A DNA stretch of 64,000 bases from assembly GCF_963677005.1 (NCBI RefSeq), contig NZ_OY781616.1, forward strand, positions 1,247,501 to 1,311,500, in the 5' to 3' direction. The notes beneath the pieces were generated by a model. It saw nothing but the letters and a program-made list of their open reading frames with translations, was not told the origin of the DNA and made no database searches. Made by a program: the position numbers and the translations under genes. Every line of letters starts with the position of its first letter. Position 1 is the stretch's first letter. Positions 9,426 through 17,404 of the stretch are shown one piece after another. The DNA comes from Maridesulfovibrio sp. (GTDB lineage: Bacteria > Desulfobacterota > Desulfovibrionia > Desulfovibrionales > Desulfovibrionaceae).

Positions 9426-10904
9426 ATGCGTAAAAAATCTTTAGGGGAAATGTCAATACATCAAAGTGAATTAAATCGCCCGACAACAGGTATTCTGATA
9501 CTTTTTTCACAACATTTATTTAATATTGTTGTGTACTTATCTTTTTTTATTTTTTTAACACAGTTATACCTTGTCCGGCACGAAATTCCCCTGCCCAAAA
9601 AACTGCGCGTCGCTGCGGTCAATACCGAAAGAGTTTTTCCCAGACTTTCTCCCTGGGGACCGGGATTCGACAGGGAGCTGCTCAATGAATTCGGGAAGTT
9701 CTGTAATGCAAGCATGACCGTTACCCCCTACCCCACCCATGCTGAGGCTTTCGAGGCTTTGACTTCCGGCAAAGCGGACATCATGCTCGCCAGCGGGTAC
9801 AATCCCGGCACACTTCCGACATCAATTCCTCTGGCCAGGGGACCGGTTTATGAAAAAGAACAGCCGGAAATGCTGCACAACATAGGAAGATTCGAACTGC
9901 GCACACCTTACGAGCTGTGCGGGCTGGAAGTGTTCGTTCCCGGAAATGCCGATCTGATTCAGACATTTGAAAACCTTAAAGAGCACCTGGACTGTACGCC
10001 TGTATTGATGAGCACAGACAGCGCTGCCCATCTGAAGCCGCTGCTGCAGCTAAACAACGACAAGAGTGTCCGCTTCCAATTGGTTGAGGCCGGAGCCTTC
10101 AAGCCCATCAAACCTTTTCTGCACCGTCTGCGAGTAACCGAAAATTTCGGAGAGGAACTTGAATACCGGTGGTACCTGAGAAACGATATCCACGGCCTGA
10201 AACAGGCTGTTGACGACTACTGGAACCATGTGCGTACCAATGGGACACTGGCCGACAAACGAGAAATGTATTTCGGATTCATTCCCGAGGAAACCGATTT
10301 TTACGATCTCTATACATTGCGCAAGGATGTACGCGAAAAACTGCCGCTTTACAGCAAATATATCACTAAGGCTGCGAAAAGATATGAAATAGATCCCTTT
10401 CTGCTCGCTGCCGTGATGTATCAGGAATCCCGCTTCGACCCCCTTGCCCAGAGCCGCACAGGAGTGCGCGGACTCATGCAGCTGACCAGAGACACCGCCG
10501 ACCTGCTCGGGTTGACCAGCCGTCTCGATCCGCAGCAGTCAATCAACGGTGGAGCGCGCTATCTGAAATTTCTCTGGGAAAAAATGGAGTACCGCAATGT
10601 TACAGGCTGGAACCGCTGGTTGTTTACCCTTGCGGCCTACAATCAGGGGTTGGGGCATGTATACGATGCCATGGACATCGCCAGTTATATAAACAAGCAC
10701 CCCGGCACGTGGCGATCTCTGAAACAGGTCTTTCCCCTGCTTACGCGCAGAAAATACCATTCCAAAACACGCCACGGATATACTCGGGGATATGAAGCAG
10801 TCGATTACGTGGACAGCGTCCGCTACTACTACTATATTCTGAAAGGATTATCAGTCCTTCCGGGGGAGGAGAGGAATTACCTTGCTCCGCTTGTCTCCGG
10901 ATGA
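9426..10904 (+). CDS. mltF: MltF-type membrane-bound lytic transglycosylase
   Basis: This 492-residue protein has an N-terminal membrane segment (about 25-50). It is followed by a periplasmic solute-binding-like domain (KLRVAAVNTERVF to about residue 285) and a C-terminal SLT domain with the catalytic Glu in MYQESRFDPLAQS (E334), GVRGLMQLTRDTA and the AAYNQG motif. This is the MltF layout. MltF enzymes cleave peptidoglycan to 1,6-anhydroMurNAc products, and the binding domain modulates activity. A second ATG at 9450 preceded by AGGGGAA is a possible start. Its 3' end overlaps the convergent gene at 10851 by 54 bases. Confidence 0.88.
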   Translation: MRKKSLGEMSIHQSELNRPTTGILILFSQHLFNIVVYLSFFIFLTQLYLVRHEIPLPKKLRVAAVNTERVFPRLSPWGPGFDRELLNEFGKFCNASMTVTPYPTHAEAFEALTSGKADIMLASGYNPGTLPTSIPLARGPVYEKEQPEMLHNIGRFELRTPYELCGLEVFVPGNADLIQTFENLKEHLDCTPVLMSTDSAAHLKPLLQLNNDKSVRFQLVEAGAFKPIKPFLHRLRVTENFGEELEYRWYLRNDIHGLKQAVDDYWNHVRTNGTLADKREMYFGFIPEETDFYDLYTLRKDVREKLPLYSKYITKAAKRYEIDPFLLAAVMYQESRFDPLAQSRTGVRGLMQLTRDTADLLGLTSRLDPQQSINGGARYLKFLWEKMEYRNVTGWNRWLFTLAAYNQGLGHVYDAMDIASYINKHPGTWRSLKQVFPLLTRRKYHSKTRHGYTRGYEAVDYVDSVRYYYYILKGLSVLPGEERNYLAPLVSG

Positions 10905-11195
10905 TTCCTTGCCGGAACCGGAGTTGCCTCCTTTGATCGGAACAAAATCAGGACGCGGGGACATTGCTTCAGGACCGCACGATTCAGCCCAGTGATAGTT
11001 AAAAAGCTGGTTTTTGAGCCGCACAGCCTGTATCATTCCGAAAACAACTGCGGCTTCCTCCCATTTACGGGTGGGTTGGAAATCGGAAACCTCGGCTTCG
11101 TATTTGTTCCAGAGCTCTACAAGCGAGGCCTCGTCATAGGCGTTGAGCTGCTTAGCAAGTTTCAACAGGGCCTTTTCCATATAACCTTCTGACAT
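10851..11195 (-). CDS. Conserved small protein, function unknown
   Basis: This 114-residue protein has no family I recognise. The first 80 residues are helical and well formed (MSEGYMEKALLKLAKQLNAYDEASLVELWNKY, then EEAAVVFGMIQAVRLKNQLFNYHW). The tail is basic and low in complexity. No signal peptide or membrane segment is present. The ATG follows AGGAG with good spacing, which supports a real gene despite the convergent 54-base overlap with the transglycosylase gene. Confidence 0.65.
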   Translation of the reverse strand: MSEGYMEKALLKLAKQLNAYDEASLVELWNKYEAEVSDFQPTRKWEEAAVVFGMIQAVRLKNQLFNYHWAESCGPEAMSPRPDFVPIKGGNSGSGKESSGDKRSKVIPLLPRKD

Positions 11196-11372
11196 ATTTT
11201 CTCCTGGCGTGATGCTAACAGGGAACAGTTAAGAACAAAAAATTTTCTAACCATTCCGGCGGAGTGATCCTAGCAAAAAGGTTGCGGGTACCGCAATTCA
11301 AAATTGCCCGTCGGAAAAGCCTGTGCTATGAGCGGGCAACCTTACCAGCAAACCTCTTATCGGAGAATTACA

Positions 11373-12647
11373 ATGAGTAACCTTAAAGACATGTACAAAA
11401 CCCTGCAGCAGGACCCTTTTCCGTCTGATATGACCCTGACCATGGGCGATCAGAAACTTACTTTCAAAAAAAGGACCTGGGAACTCGACGGCGAAACCAA
11501 GGGACTGCGCTACGGAGAAAACCCCGACCAGCCCGCAGCACTCTACGAACTGGTTTCCGGCGGACTGGAGTACGACGGCATCAAATTTCGCGGCGAAGGC
11601 CAGGGTCTTGTTTCCGCTCTCACCGAAGAACACATGATCCAGGCAGGCAAACATCCCGGCAAAACCAACCTCACGGATGTGGATAACGCGATCAACATCC
11701 TGCAGTACCTTACCGCCAAGCCTGCGGCAGTCATCCTCAAGCACAACAACCCCTGCGGCGCTGCATGGACTGACGAAGGCATCGGAACCGCTCTGCGCAA
11801 CGCATTCAATGCCGACCGCATTGCCGCGTTCGGCGGAGCCATCGTTGTCAACCGCCCCCTGACCATGGAAGCCGCAGAAGTAATAGACAGCGCATATTTC
11901 GAAGTTGTCGCCGCTCCTTCTTTCGAAGAAGGCACCCTTGATGTGCTCCGCAAACGCAAGAACCTGAGAATTCTCCAGATTCCCGGAATAGTAGGACTGG
12001 AAAGATTTCTGGGCCAGCCCTTCCTCGACATCAAGTCGCTCATGGACGGAGGAATGGTTGTACAGTTCTCTTTCAGAAACCGCATTCTCAGCGCAGAAGA
12101 TTTCATTCCCGCCACAGCTGAAAAAGACGGCTCCAGCTATTCCGCAAGGACACCGACAAAGCAGGAAGCAGACGACCTGCTCTTCGCCTGGGCCGTTGAA
12201 GCCGGCGTTACCTCCAACTCGGTTATTTTTGCCAAAGACGGTGTAACCACTGCCATCGGCACCGGTGAGCAGGACCGCGTTGGCTGCGTCGAACTCGCAG
12301 TAACCAAAGCCCGCACCAAGTACGCAGACGGCATCTGCTTTGATAAATTCAAGATGTCCCTGTTCGAACTGAAGCTCAAGGCTCTCAAGGACGCACAGGC
12401 TGCCAAGGATCTCGCTGAAATCGAACAGAAAGCAGTTGAAGACAAGGCCGGTCTCAAAGGATCCGTCCTAGTTTCCGACGGTTTCTTCCCCTTCCGTGAC
12501 GGCGTGGACCTCTGCATGGCTCAGGGCATCACCGCCATTGCCCAGCCCGGCGGCTCCATTCGCGACCACGAAGTAATTCAGGCCGTGAACGAAGCCACCC
12601 CGCAGGTAGCCATGGTCTTCACCGGACAGAGATCGTTCAAGCACTAA
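11373..12647 (+). CDS. Stand-alone AICAR formyltransferase (PurH C-terminal domain)
   Basis: This 424-residue protein corresponds to only the formyltransferase half of bifunctional PurH. It transfers the formyl group of 10-formyl-THF to AICAR to make FAICAR in purine synthesis. Key motifs are LRYGENPDQPA, the catalytic Lys-His pair in ILKHNNPCG, AFGGAIVVNR, and the C-terminal GGSIRDHEVI...VFTGQRSFKH. The IMP cyclohydrolase domain is absent, so cyclisation must be done by a separate enzyme outside the window. The ATG at 11373 follows CGGAG; an upstream in-frame ATG at 11304 lacks an SD. Confidence 0.88.
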   Translation: MSNLKDMYKTLQQDPFPSDMTLTMGDQKLTFKKRTWELDGETKGLRYGENPDQPAALYELVSGGLEYDGIKFRGEGQGLVSALTEEHMIQAGKHPGKTNLTDVDNAINILQYLTAKPAAVILKHNNPCGAAWTDEGIGTALRNAFNADRIAAFGGAIVVNRPLTMEAAEVIDSAYFEVVAAPSFEEGTLDVLRKRKNLRILQIPGIVGLERFLGQPFLDIKSLMDGGMVVQFSFRNRILSAEDFIPATAEKDGSSYSARTPTKQEADDLLFAWAVEAGVTSNSVIFAKDGVTTAIGTGEQDRVGCVELAVTKARTKYADGICFDKFKMSLFELKLKALKDAQAAKDLAEIEQKAVEDKAGLKGSVLVSDGFFPFRDGVDLCMAQGITAIAQPGGSIRDHEVIQAVNEATPQVAMVFTGQRSFKH

Positions 12648-12665
12648 TTAAGAAGTCTCCGACGG

Positions 12666-12705
12666 CCAGAGGGGGAAACTTTTTGTAAAAAGTTTCCCCC
12701 TCTGG
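12666..12705. repeat. Long perfect inverted repeat after AICAR formyltransferase
   Basis: CCAGAGGGGGAAACTTTTT and its exact complement are separated by two bases, giving a 19-bp stem. It can act as a bidirectional terminator for the gene ending at 12647. The unusual length and the flanking CCCCCTTCAAAAACC suggest a dispersed intergenic repeat. Confidence 0.7.
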
Positions 12706-12874
12706 ACTCCCCCTTCAAAAACCTTCAATAAGGCTTCGCCGTTTTGTGCGGTGAGATGCCGTGATCCATTTAGATAGAGCAGAGTTTATTCTGTTTAACG
12801 CACCTGATGCATCCAGCCAATCTGGTTGAAAAACGGGTAGGGGCTTGTTTTCAACGAAATAAGCTTGACCCTAC

Positions 12875-12889
12875 TAGACGACTGGTCTA
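12875..12889. promoter_or_regulatory. TetR-family operator 1
   Basis: TAGACGACTGGTCTA is a near-perfect palindrome (TAGAC/GTCTA arms) lying just after TTGACC (12865-12870) and over the -10 region of the regulator gene. A near-identical copy precedes the AhpD-like gene, which argues for autoregulation by the TetR protein. Confidence 0.75.
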
Positions 12890-12900
12890 TTTCTTTTTCC

Positions 12901-13482
12901 ATGAGCGAAGACACCAAGCAGAAGATTATCGCCGTCGGGGCGGACATCATCCACCGCAAAGGGTTCAACAACACCGGCATTCAGGAGATTCTCAAGGCTT
13001 GCGGGGTTCCGAAGGGGTCTTTTTATTACTACTTCGAATCCAAGGAAGCATTCGGAGTTGCTGTTGCCAGGTATTTTTCATCCCGGCTTGGAGAAACAGC
13101 CGGTCCGCTGCTCAGGGACAAATCATATACTCCGCTCGAAAGGCTGAAAAACTTCTTCCGGTTCTTCCGTGACTATTTCGAGAAGCAGGGCTGGTCCCGA
13201 GGCTGCCCCATCGGCAATCTGGCTCAGGAAATGGGCGACCTGTCCGGCCCGTTGCAGCTTGAGCTCTCGCAGATAGTCAATGGGATGGTCAGGGCGATTG
13301 CCCCGGTCATCAGGGAAGCGGCAGATGCCGGGCAGATTTCCGGCACTATCGACCCGGAACGCACCGCAGGCTTTATCGTTGCTTCATGGCACGGAGCAAT
13401 TCTGCAGATGAAGGTACATAAATGCTCTGCCCCCCTTGATAATTTTGAACAGATTGTCTTCGAAAACTTATTGGTAAGATAG
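12901..13482 (+). CDS. TetR/AcrR-family transcriptional regulator
   Basis: This 193-residue protein has an N-terminal TetR helix-turn-helix (TKQKIIAVGADIIHRKGFNNTGIQEILKACGVPKGSFYYYFESKEAF). It has a C-terminal ligand domain with GCPIGNLAQEMGD, a motif seen in a common TetR subgroup that includes NemR-like repressors. The ATG at 12901 lies only 11 bases after the operator, so the mRNA leader would be very short and has no clear SD. The next gene has the same operator, so this is probably a local repressor of itself and of the AhpD-like gene. The inducer is not known. Confidence 0.85.
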   Translation: MSEDTKQKIIAVGADIIHRKGFNNTGIQEILKACGVPKGSFYYYFESKEAFGVAVARYFSSRLGETAGPLLRDKSYTPLERLKNFFRFFRDYFEKQGWSRGCPIGNLAQEMGDLSGPLQLELSQIVNGMVRAIAPVIREAADAGQISGTIDPERTAGFIVASWHGAILQMKVHKCSAPLDNFEQIVFENLLVR

Positions 13483-13526
13483 CGGACAGTACCTGAATTT
13501 TTCGGGTACTTTTTTTACACTCCCTA

Positions 13527-13541
13527 TAGACGACCGGTCTA
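13527..13541. promoter_or_regulatory. TetR-family operator 2
   Basis: TAGACGACCGGTCTA differs from operator 1 at one base and is a perfect palindrome apart from the central base. It lies downstream of TTTACA (13514-13519) and covers the likely -10 of the AhpD-like gene. Confidence 0.75.
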
Positions 13542-13567
13542 TTACAAACACAAACGAGGAATTCCAA

Positions 13568-14083
13568 ATGTTGATGATTAACTGCGCTACCCGTGAAAAT
13601 GCTGAAGGGAAAACAGGTGAATTCTACGCCCGCATACCCGAATCGCTGGATATACCCACACCTGTTCAGGTAATGTCCGCAAGTGCCGGGATATTTGAGC
13701 GGCATGCCGGAATTATTGAGTACTTCGGCAACCATGAAAATCTGGAGTTCCCGATCCTAGCTTCAATCAGATACATGGCTGCCAGTCTTAAGGGATACAC
13801 CCCCTGCATAGACTTCAACTCCAAACTGCTCATATCCGCAGGGCTCGAAGAAGCGGAACTGGAAACCATTGTAAACAACCCTCTTCAGGCACCCTTTGAA
13901 AAGAAGGAATGTCTGCTGCTGGGCTTTGTACGGAAGGGAATACTCTCGCCGGAAACAATCAACAGGGAAGATCTCCAGGCTCTGAAGGATGAAGGCTGGA
14001 CCGAAGAGGACCTTGTTGATGCGCTCTACCACGCTGCCAGCATGGACATAGCCGGAACTCTTTCAAAAGCATTTACCGAATAA
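13568..14083 (+). CDS. AhpD-like carboxymuconolactone decarboxylase-family protein
   Basis: This 171-residue all-helical protein of the CMD/AhpD superfamily has the core ASIRYMAASLKGYTPCIDFN. AhpD enzymes use a CxxC pair and a following His. Here only the second Cys is kept (TPCIDFN), the first position is Tyr and the His is Asn, so classical alkylhydroperoxidase activity is doubtful. The ATG follows GAGGAATTCCAA. The TetR operator in its promoter makes it the regulated partner of the upstream gene. A role in handling a reactive or electrophilic compound is an inference from the regulator type. Confidence 0.75.
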   Translation: MLMINCATRENAEGKTGEFYARIPESLDIPTPVQVMSASAGIFERHAGIIEYFGNHENLEFPILASIRYMAASLKGYTPCIDFNSKLLISAGLEEAELETIVNNPLQAPFEKKECLLLGFVRKGILSPETINREDLQALKDEGWTEEDLVDALYHAASMDIAGTLSKAFTE

Positions 14084-14092
14084 ATAAACACA

Positions 14093-14117
14093 GGCCGTCC
14101 GAAAACATCGGGCGGCC
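14093..14117 (+). terminator. Hairpin after the AhpD-like gene
   Basis: GGCCGTCCGA pairs with TCGGGCGGCC (one G-T pair) around AAACA, 10 bases after the stop codon. The T-tract is weak, so termination may be incomplete. Confidence 0.5.
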
Positions 14118-14335
14118 TTCGGCTGCAATAAATAGCATCCAATCCGCCGGGCACTATGTGATTTGATTTTTGCTCCATTCAGCGCATTTCAATAGTTGAA
14201 CATTTATGTTACTGATTCTCGGATGTCGTATCGGCATCCGGTATAGTTATTATTTGTATTCATATCAGTCAAAACACCCTCCGCCCGGAGAAAATCTGCG
14301 GAGTACGGGAGAGAAACTCTCCCGGAAGGAATTAC

Positions 14336-16399
14336 ATGTCCCTATTCAAGGAAGGGCGGTACGTTGCGCCAGGAAATATTGTAGAATTCATGCACGGCAA
14401 CCAGCCGCAGCTTGCTTTCGTGATGGAAGAGCAGTCCGGTAAACTGAAGCTTTACACCATCAACAAGCGCGAAGTAAAAATGCCTGCGGCCAGAATCCTG
14501 CCCTGGGTCGGTCCTCAATATTCACAGTCGGCATCCCGGCAGGAAATGCTGGATTTAATGGTTTCTCATCAGGAAAAGCGCGGAGAACTGCAGGCCGGGC
14601 TTGATACCATGGAAATATGGGAACTGGCTCAGGGAGAACTGGAAAAGGCTCCACTGGAATGGTTCGCAGGACTGCTGTGGGAAACTCCTGATCCTGATCG
14701 TATTTCCGCTCTCGGAAGGGCAATGATCGCGGCGAAAACGCACTTCAAGTATCAGCAGCCTGATTTTATCATATACACCGAAGAAAAAGTTCAGGAACGG
14801 CTCCAGCGACAGGCTGAGGAGAAAGCTTACGAAGAAATTCTAAATGCCGGGCAGGAACTTTTCAAAAGAATATGGACGGCAAGGGATACCGGTGGAAAAC
14901 TCACTCCGGATAGAATCCCAGAAATGCCTGCTGAAATCGCCGAGGGACTCAAAATTTTTCTCTTGAACCGCATTGCGGGGAAAGACGATGAAAAATCAAA
15001 CAAAATGTGGACGATCCTCAAAAAAGGACTCCCGGATCACCCGCACCTTCCATTGCTGCTGGCACAGGGATGGGGCATTGTCCACCCCCACCACAATTAC
15101 CTGCTTAATGAAGCAGACTATGTTTTTGACGATTCATGGGCGGAAGAACACCGCGAAGAAATAGACCGGCTTGTGGACAGCGTACTCCGGGAAGCCGGGA
15201 CACCCTGCCCCCTGCCCATGCGCAGCATAGACTCCGCAACAACACGTGATATTGACGATGCCTTCAATCTGGTCAAACGGGATGACGGCGGCTACACCCT
15301 GACCATTGCCCTGGCCAGACCGTGCATGGGCTGGGAATTCGGCAACGCACTGGATCAGGCGGTAATGTACCGGGGAACCAGCATCTACCTTCCGGAAGGC
15401 ACCAGCCACATGATGCCGGAAAGTCTCGGAATCGGGGCTTTCAGCCTGTTCGAGGGGGAAATCAGGCCGGCCCTGATCACAACTTTCGAGTTGGACAGTT
15501 GCGGCAATCTGGATTCCGTGACCCCTGCAACCGGATGGGTGAAACTTACGGACAACTCCACTTACCTGGCTGTGGAGCAGATGCTCGAGAACGGAAGCGA
15601 TGCAGAAATGGCCGCAGCCTATGAGCTGTCCGAAAAACTTTTGGCCAATCGCATAAAAAACGGTGCCGTGGTTATCCGCAGACCGGAACCGGAACTGGCA
15701 CTTGAAGGCTGGCCGCAGCAGGTGAAAGTGGTCATTGATGAAAAAGACCCAACTACACGTGCAGACCAGATTATCAGCGAATTCATGATCCTGTGCAATT
15801 CCGGGCTTGGCCGGTTTGCGAAAGACCATGGGTTCCCGCTTCTTTACCGGACCCAGGAAATTGTTTTGCCGTCCGATCTAAGCGGCATTGTTACTGAGCC
15901 GCACGAAATTTACGAGCGTGTTCGTCAGATGATCCCGCCCCAGATGGATACCAATCCCAAAAAACACGCAACACTGGCTGTTTCAGGCTACAGCCCCATC
16001 ACATCCCCTCTGCGCCGTTATGCGGATTTTCTGAATATGGCTCAACTCTGCGCCTACCTGAGCAACGGAAAGGCAAAATGGACAGAGGAAGAACTGATGG
16101 ATCTGGCAGAGTCCCTGCAACTCCGGTTGCAACCAGTACTCAAAATCCAGAGATTCAGGCCGAGATACTGGAAACTGCTCTACCTGCTCCAGAACAAAAA
16201 AGCCTGGCAGCATTCCGTTCTTGTGGATGCCAGCGGACCGCTGGCAACGCTGGCAATGCCCCATATACAGATCAACGTGAGGGTGCCCAAACCCATGCTC
16301 GGTGACAAACTCTATCCGGGGCAGATGTTTCAGATCCGCTTCAGCAGAATAGACCCGCTCACAAATGAGTTGCGGGTCGCGGAAGCCCTTGAGGAATAA
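14336..16399 (+). CDS. RNase II/RNase R-family exoribonuclease
   Basis: This 687-residue protein has a small N-terminal beta domain, a helical insert (about 65-290) and a catalytic RNB domain. The active-site acidic residues are in IDSATTRDIDDAF (D299, D305, D307, D308), and the conserved SPLRRYADFLNM follows near residue 560. It lacks the usual two N-terminal cold-shock domains of RNase R and has only a short C-terminal beta segment, so it is a divergent member. It should degrade single-stranded RNA 3' to 5'. The ATG follows GGAAGGA; the frame extending upstream is not protein-like. Confidence 0.88.
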   Translation: MSLFKEGRYVAPGNIVEFMHGNQPQLAFVMEEQSGKLKLYTINKREVKMPAARILPWVGPQYSQSASRQEMLDLMVSHQEKRGELQAGLDTMEIWELAQGELEKAPLEWFAGLLWETPDPDRISALGRAMIAAKTHFKYQQPDFIIYTEEKVQERLQRQAEEKAYEEILNAGQELFKRIWTARDTGGKLTPDRIPEMPAEIAEGLKIFLLNRIAGKDDEKSNKMWTILKKGLPDHPHLPLLLAQGWGIVHPHHNYLLNEADYVFDDSWAEEHREEIDRLVDSVLREAGTPCPLPMRSIDSATTRDIDDAFNLVKRDDGGYTLTIALARPCMGWEFGNALDQAVMYRGTSIYLPEGTSHMMPESLGIGAFSLFEGEIRPALITTFELDSCGNLDSVTPATGWVKLTDNSTYLAVEQMLENGSDAEMAAAYELSEKLLANRIKNGAVVIRRPEPELALEGWPQQVKVVIDEKDPTTRADQIISEFMILCNSGLGRFAKDHGFPLLYRTQEIVLPSDLSGIVTEPHEIYERVRQMIPPQMDTNPKKHATLAVSGYSPITSPLRRYADFLNMAQLCAYLSNGKAKWTEEELMDLAESLQLRLQPVLKIQRFRPRYWKLLYLLQNKKAWQHSVLVDASGPLATLAMPHIQINVRVPKPMLGDKLYPGQMFQIRFSRIDPLTNELRVAEALEE

Positions 16400-16612
16400 G
16401 AGCTGCAGTCCTTGAATTTCAGACTGTTATTTTGACTAAATTTGGCATATGTGTAACTCGGTATTGCAGATTGTAACGGCGTAAATCCGCCGTTCATGAT
16501 TACAACGTAAAAACTAATTCACGGCTGAGAATAAGGCCCGGTCCGCGGAGGCTATGGGACGGTCCTTATGATTATTCAGACCGGAAACGCAAAAACTGAA
16601 AGGAGTTAGAGA

Positions 16613-17200
16613 ATGCTCTGGATATTCTGGCTGGTTTTCGCATATTTTCTGGGGTCAATCCCCTTCGGGCTCTTTATCGGTAAAATCTGCAGCGGAATAG
16701 ATATCCGCAATGAAGGCAGCAGAAGCACAGGGGCAACCAACGTGGCCCGCCTGTGCGGATTCAAATACGGAGTTGCAGCCCTGATACTGGATGTGGCCAA
16801 AGGCTTTGTTCCGGTAATCATGGCTGCCCAGTACAGCCACAACTGGCTGTTTATCTCTCTTGTTGCCGCCGCAGCAGTTCTGGGACATGTCTTTTCAATG
16901 TTTCTGGACATGAAAGGGGGCAAGGCAGTGGCGACTGTCATTGGAGTATTCCTGGCGCTTGCACCTGCAGCGCTGTTCTATTCACTCATCTGCCTGCTGA
17001 TTGTCATCCTGCTGTCCGGATTTGTTTCCATGGGCTCTCTGACAATGGCCATAGCCCTGCCTATCTTCTGTCTGCTTACGGGGTCTGTGGGAATGGTTCC
17101 GCTGGCCTGCGGAGTAACTCTTCTGATCTTCTGGACGCACCGGGCCAATATACACCGTCTCGCCAAGGGAGAAGAAATTTCCTGGAAGAAAAACAAATAA
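16613..17200 (+). CDS. plsY: Acyl-phosphate:glycerol-3-phosphate acyltransferase
   Basis: This 195-residue integral membrane enzyme transfers an acyl group from acyl-phosphate to glycerol-3-phosphate, starting phospholipid synthesis. Family motifs are FAYFLGSIPFGLFIGK, the NEGSRSTGATNVAR loop, DMKGGKAVAT and FWTHRANIHRLAKGEE at the C-terminus. There are about five membrane segments. The start follows AAAGGAG with ideal spacing. A terminator lies about 110 bases downstream. Confidence 0.95.
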   Translation: MLWIFWLVFAYFLGSIPFGLFIGKICSGIDIRNEGSRSTGATNVARLCGFKYGVAALILDVAKGFVPVIMAAQYSHNWLFISLVAAAAVLGHVFSMFLDMKGGKAVATVIGVFLALAPAALFYSLICLLIVILLSGFVSMGSLTMAIALPIFCLLTGSVGMVPLACGVTLLIFWTHRANIHRLAKGEEISWKKNK

Positions 17201-17310
17201 GTCAGAATAAGCGATTATATACAGAAAAGGCCCCTGACACTGCCGAAGACGTTTCCTACGCACTGGAAACAGATGGACGTTTTCAACAGAGGCACTCACC
17301 GCTCAAACAA

Positions 17311-17340
17311 AATCCCCCGAATCTATTCGGGGGATTTCTT
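17311..17340. terminator. Bidirectional terminator between plsY and the HD-GYP gene
   Basis: AATCCCCCGAAT pairs with ATTCGGGGGATT around CT(A), with T-rich flanks on both strands. It ends the plsY transcript on plus and the receiver/HD-GYP transcript on minus. Confidence 0.8.
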
Positions 17341-17404
17341 ATGCGGCACCGCTGGGCATAACAAGAAAAAAGAAAAGATACTTATCCAGCGACAAGCCGG
17401 AATA

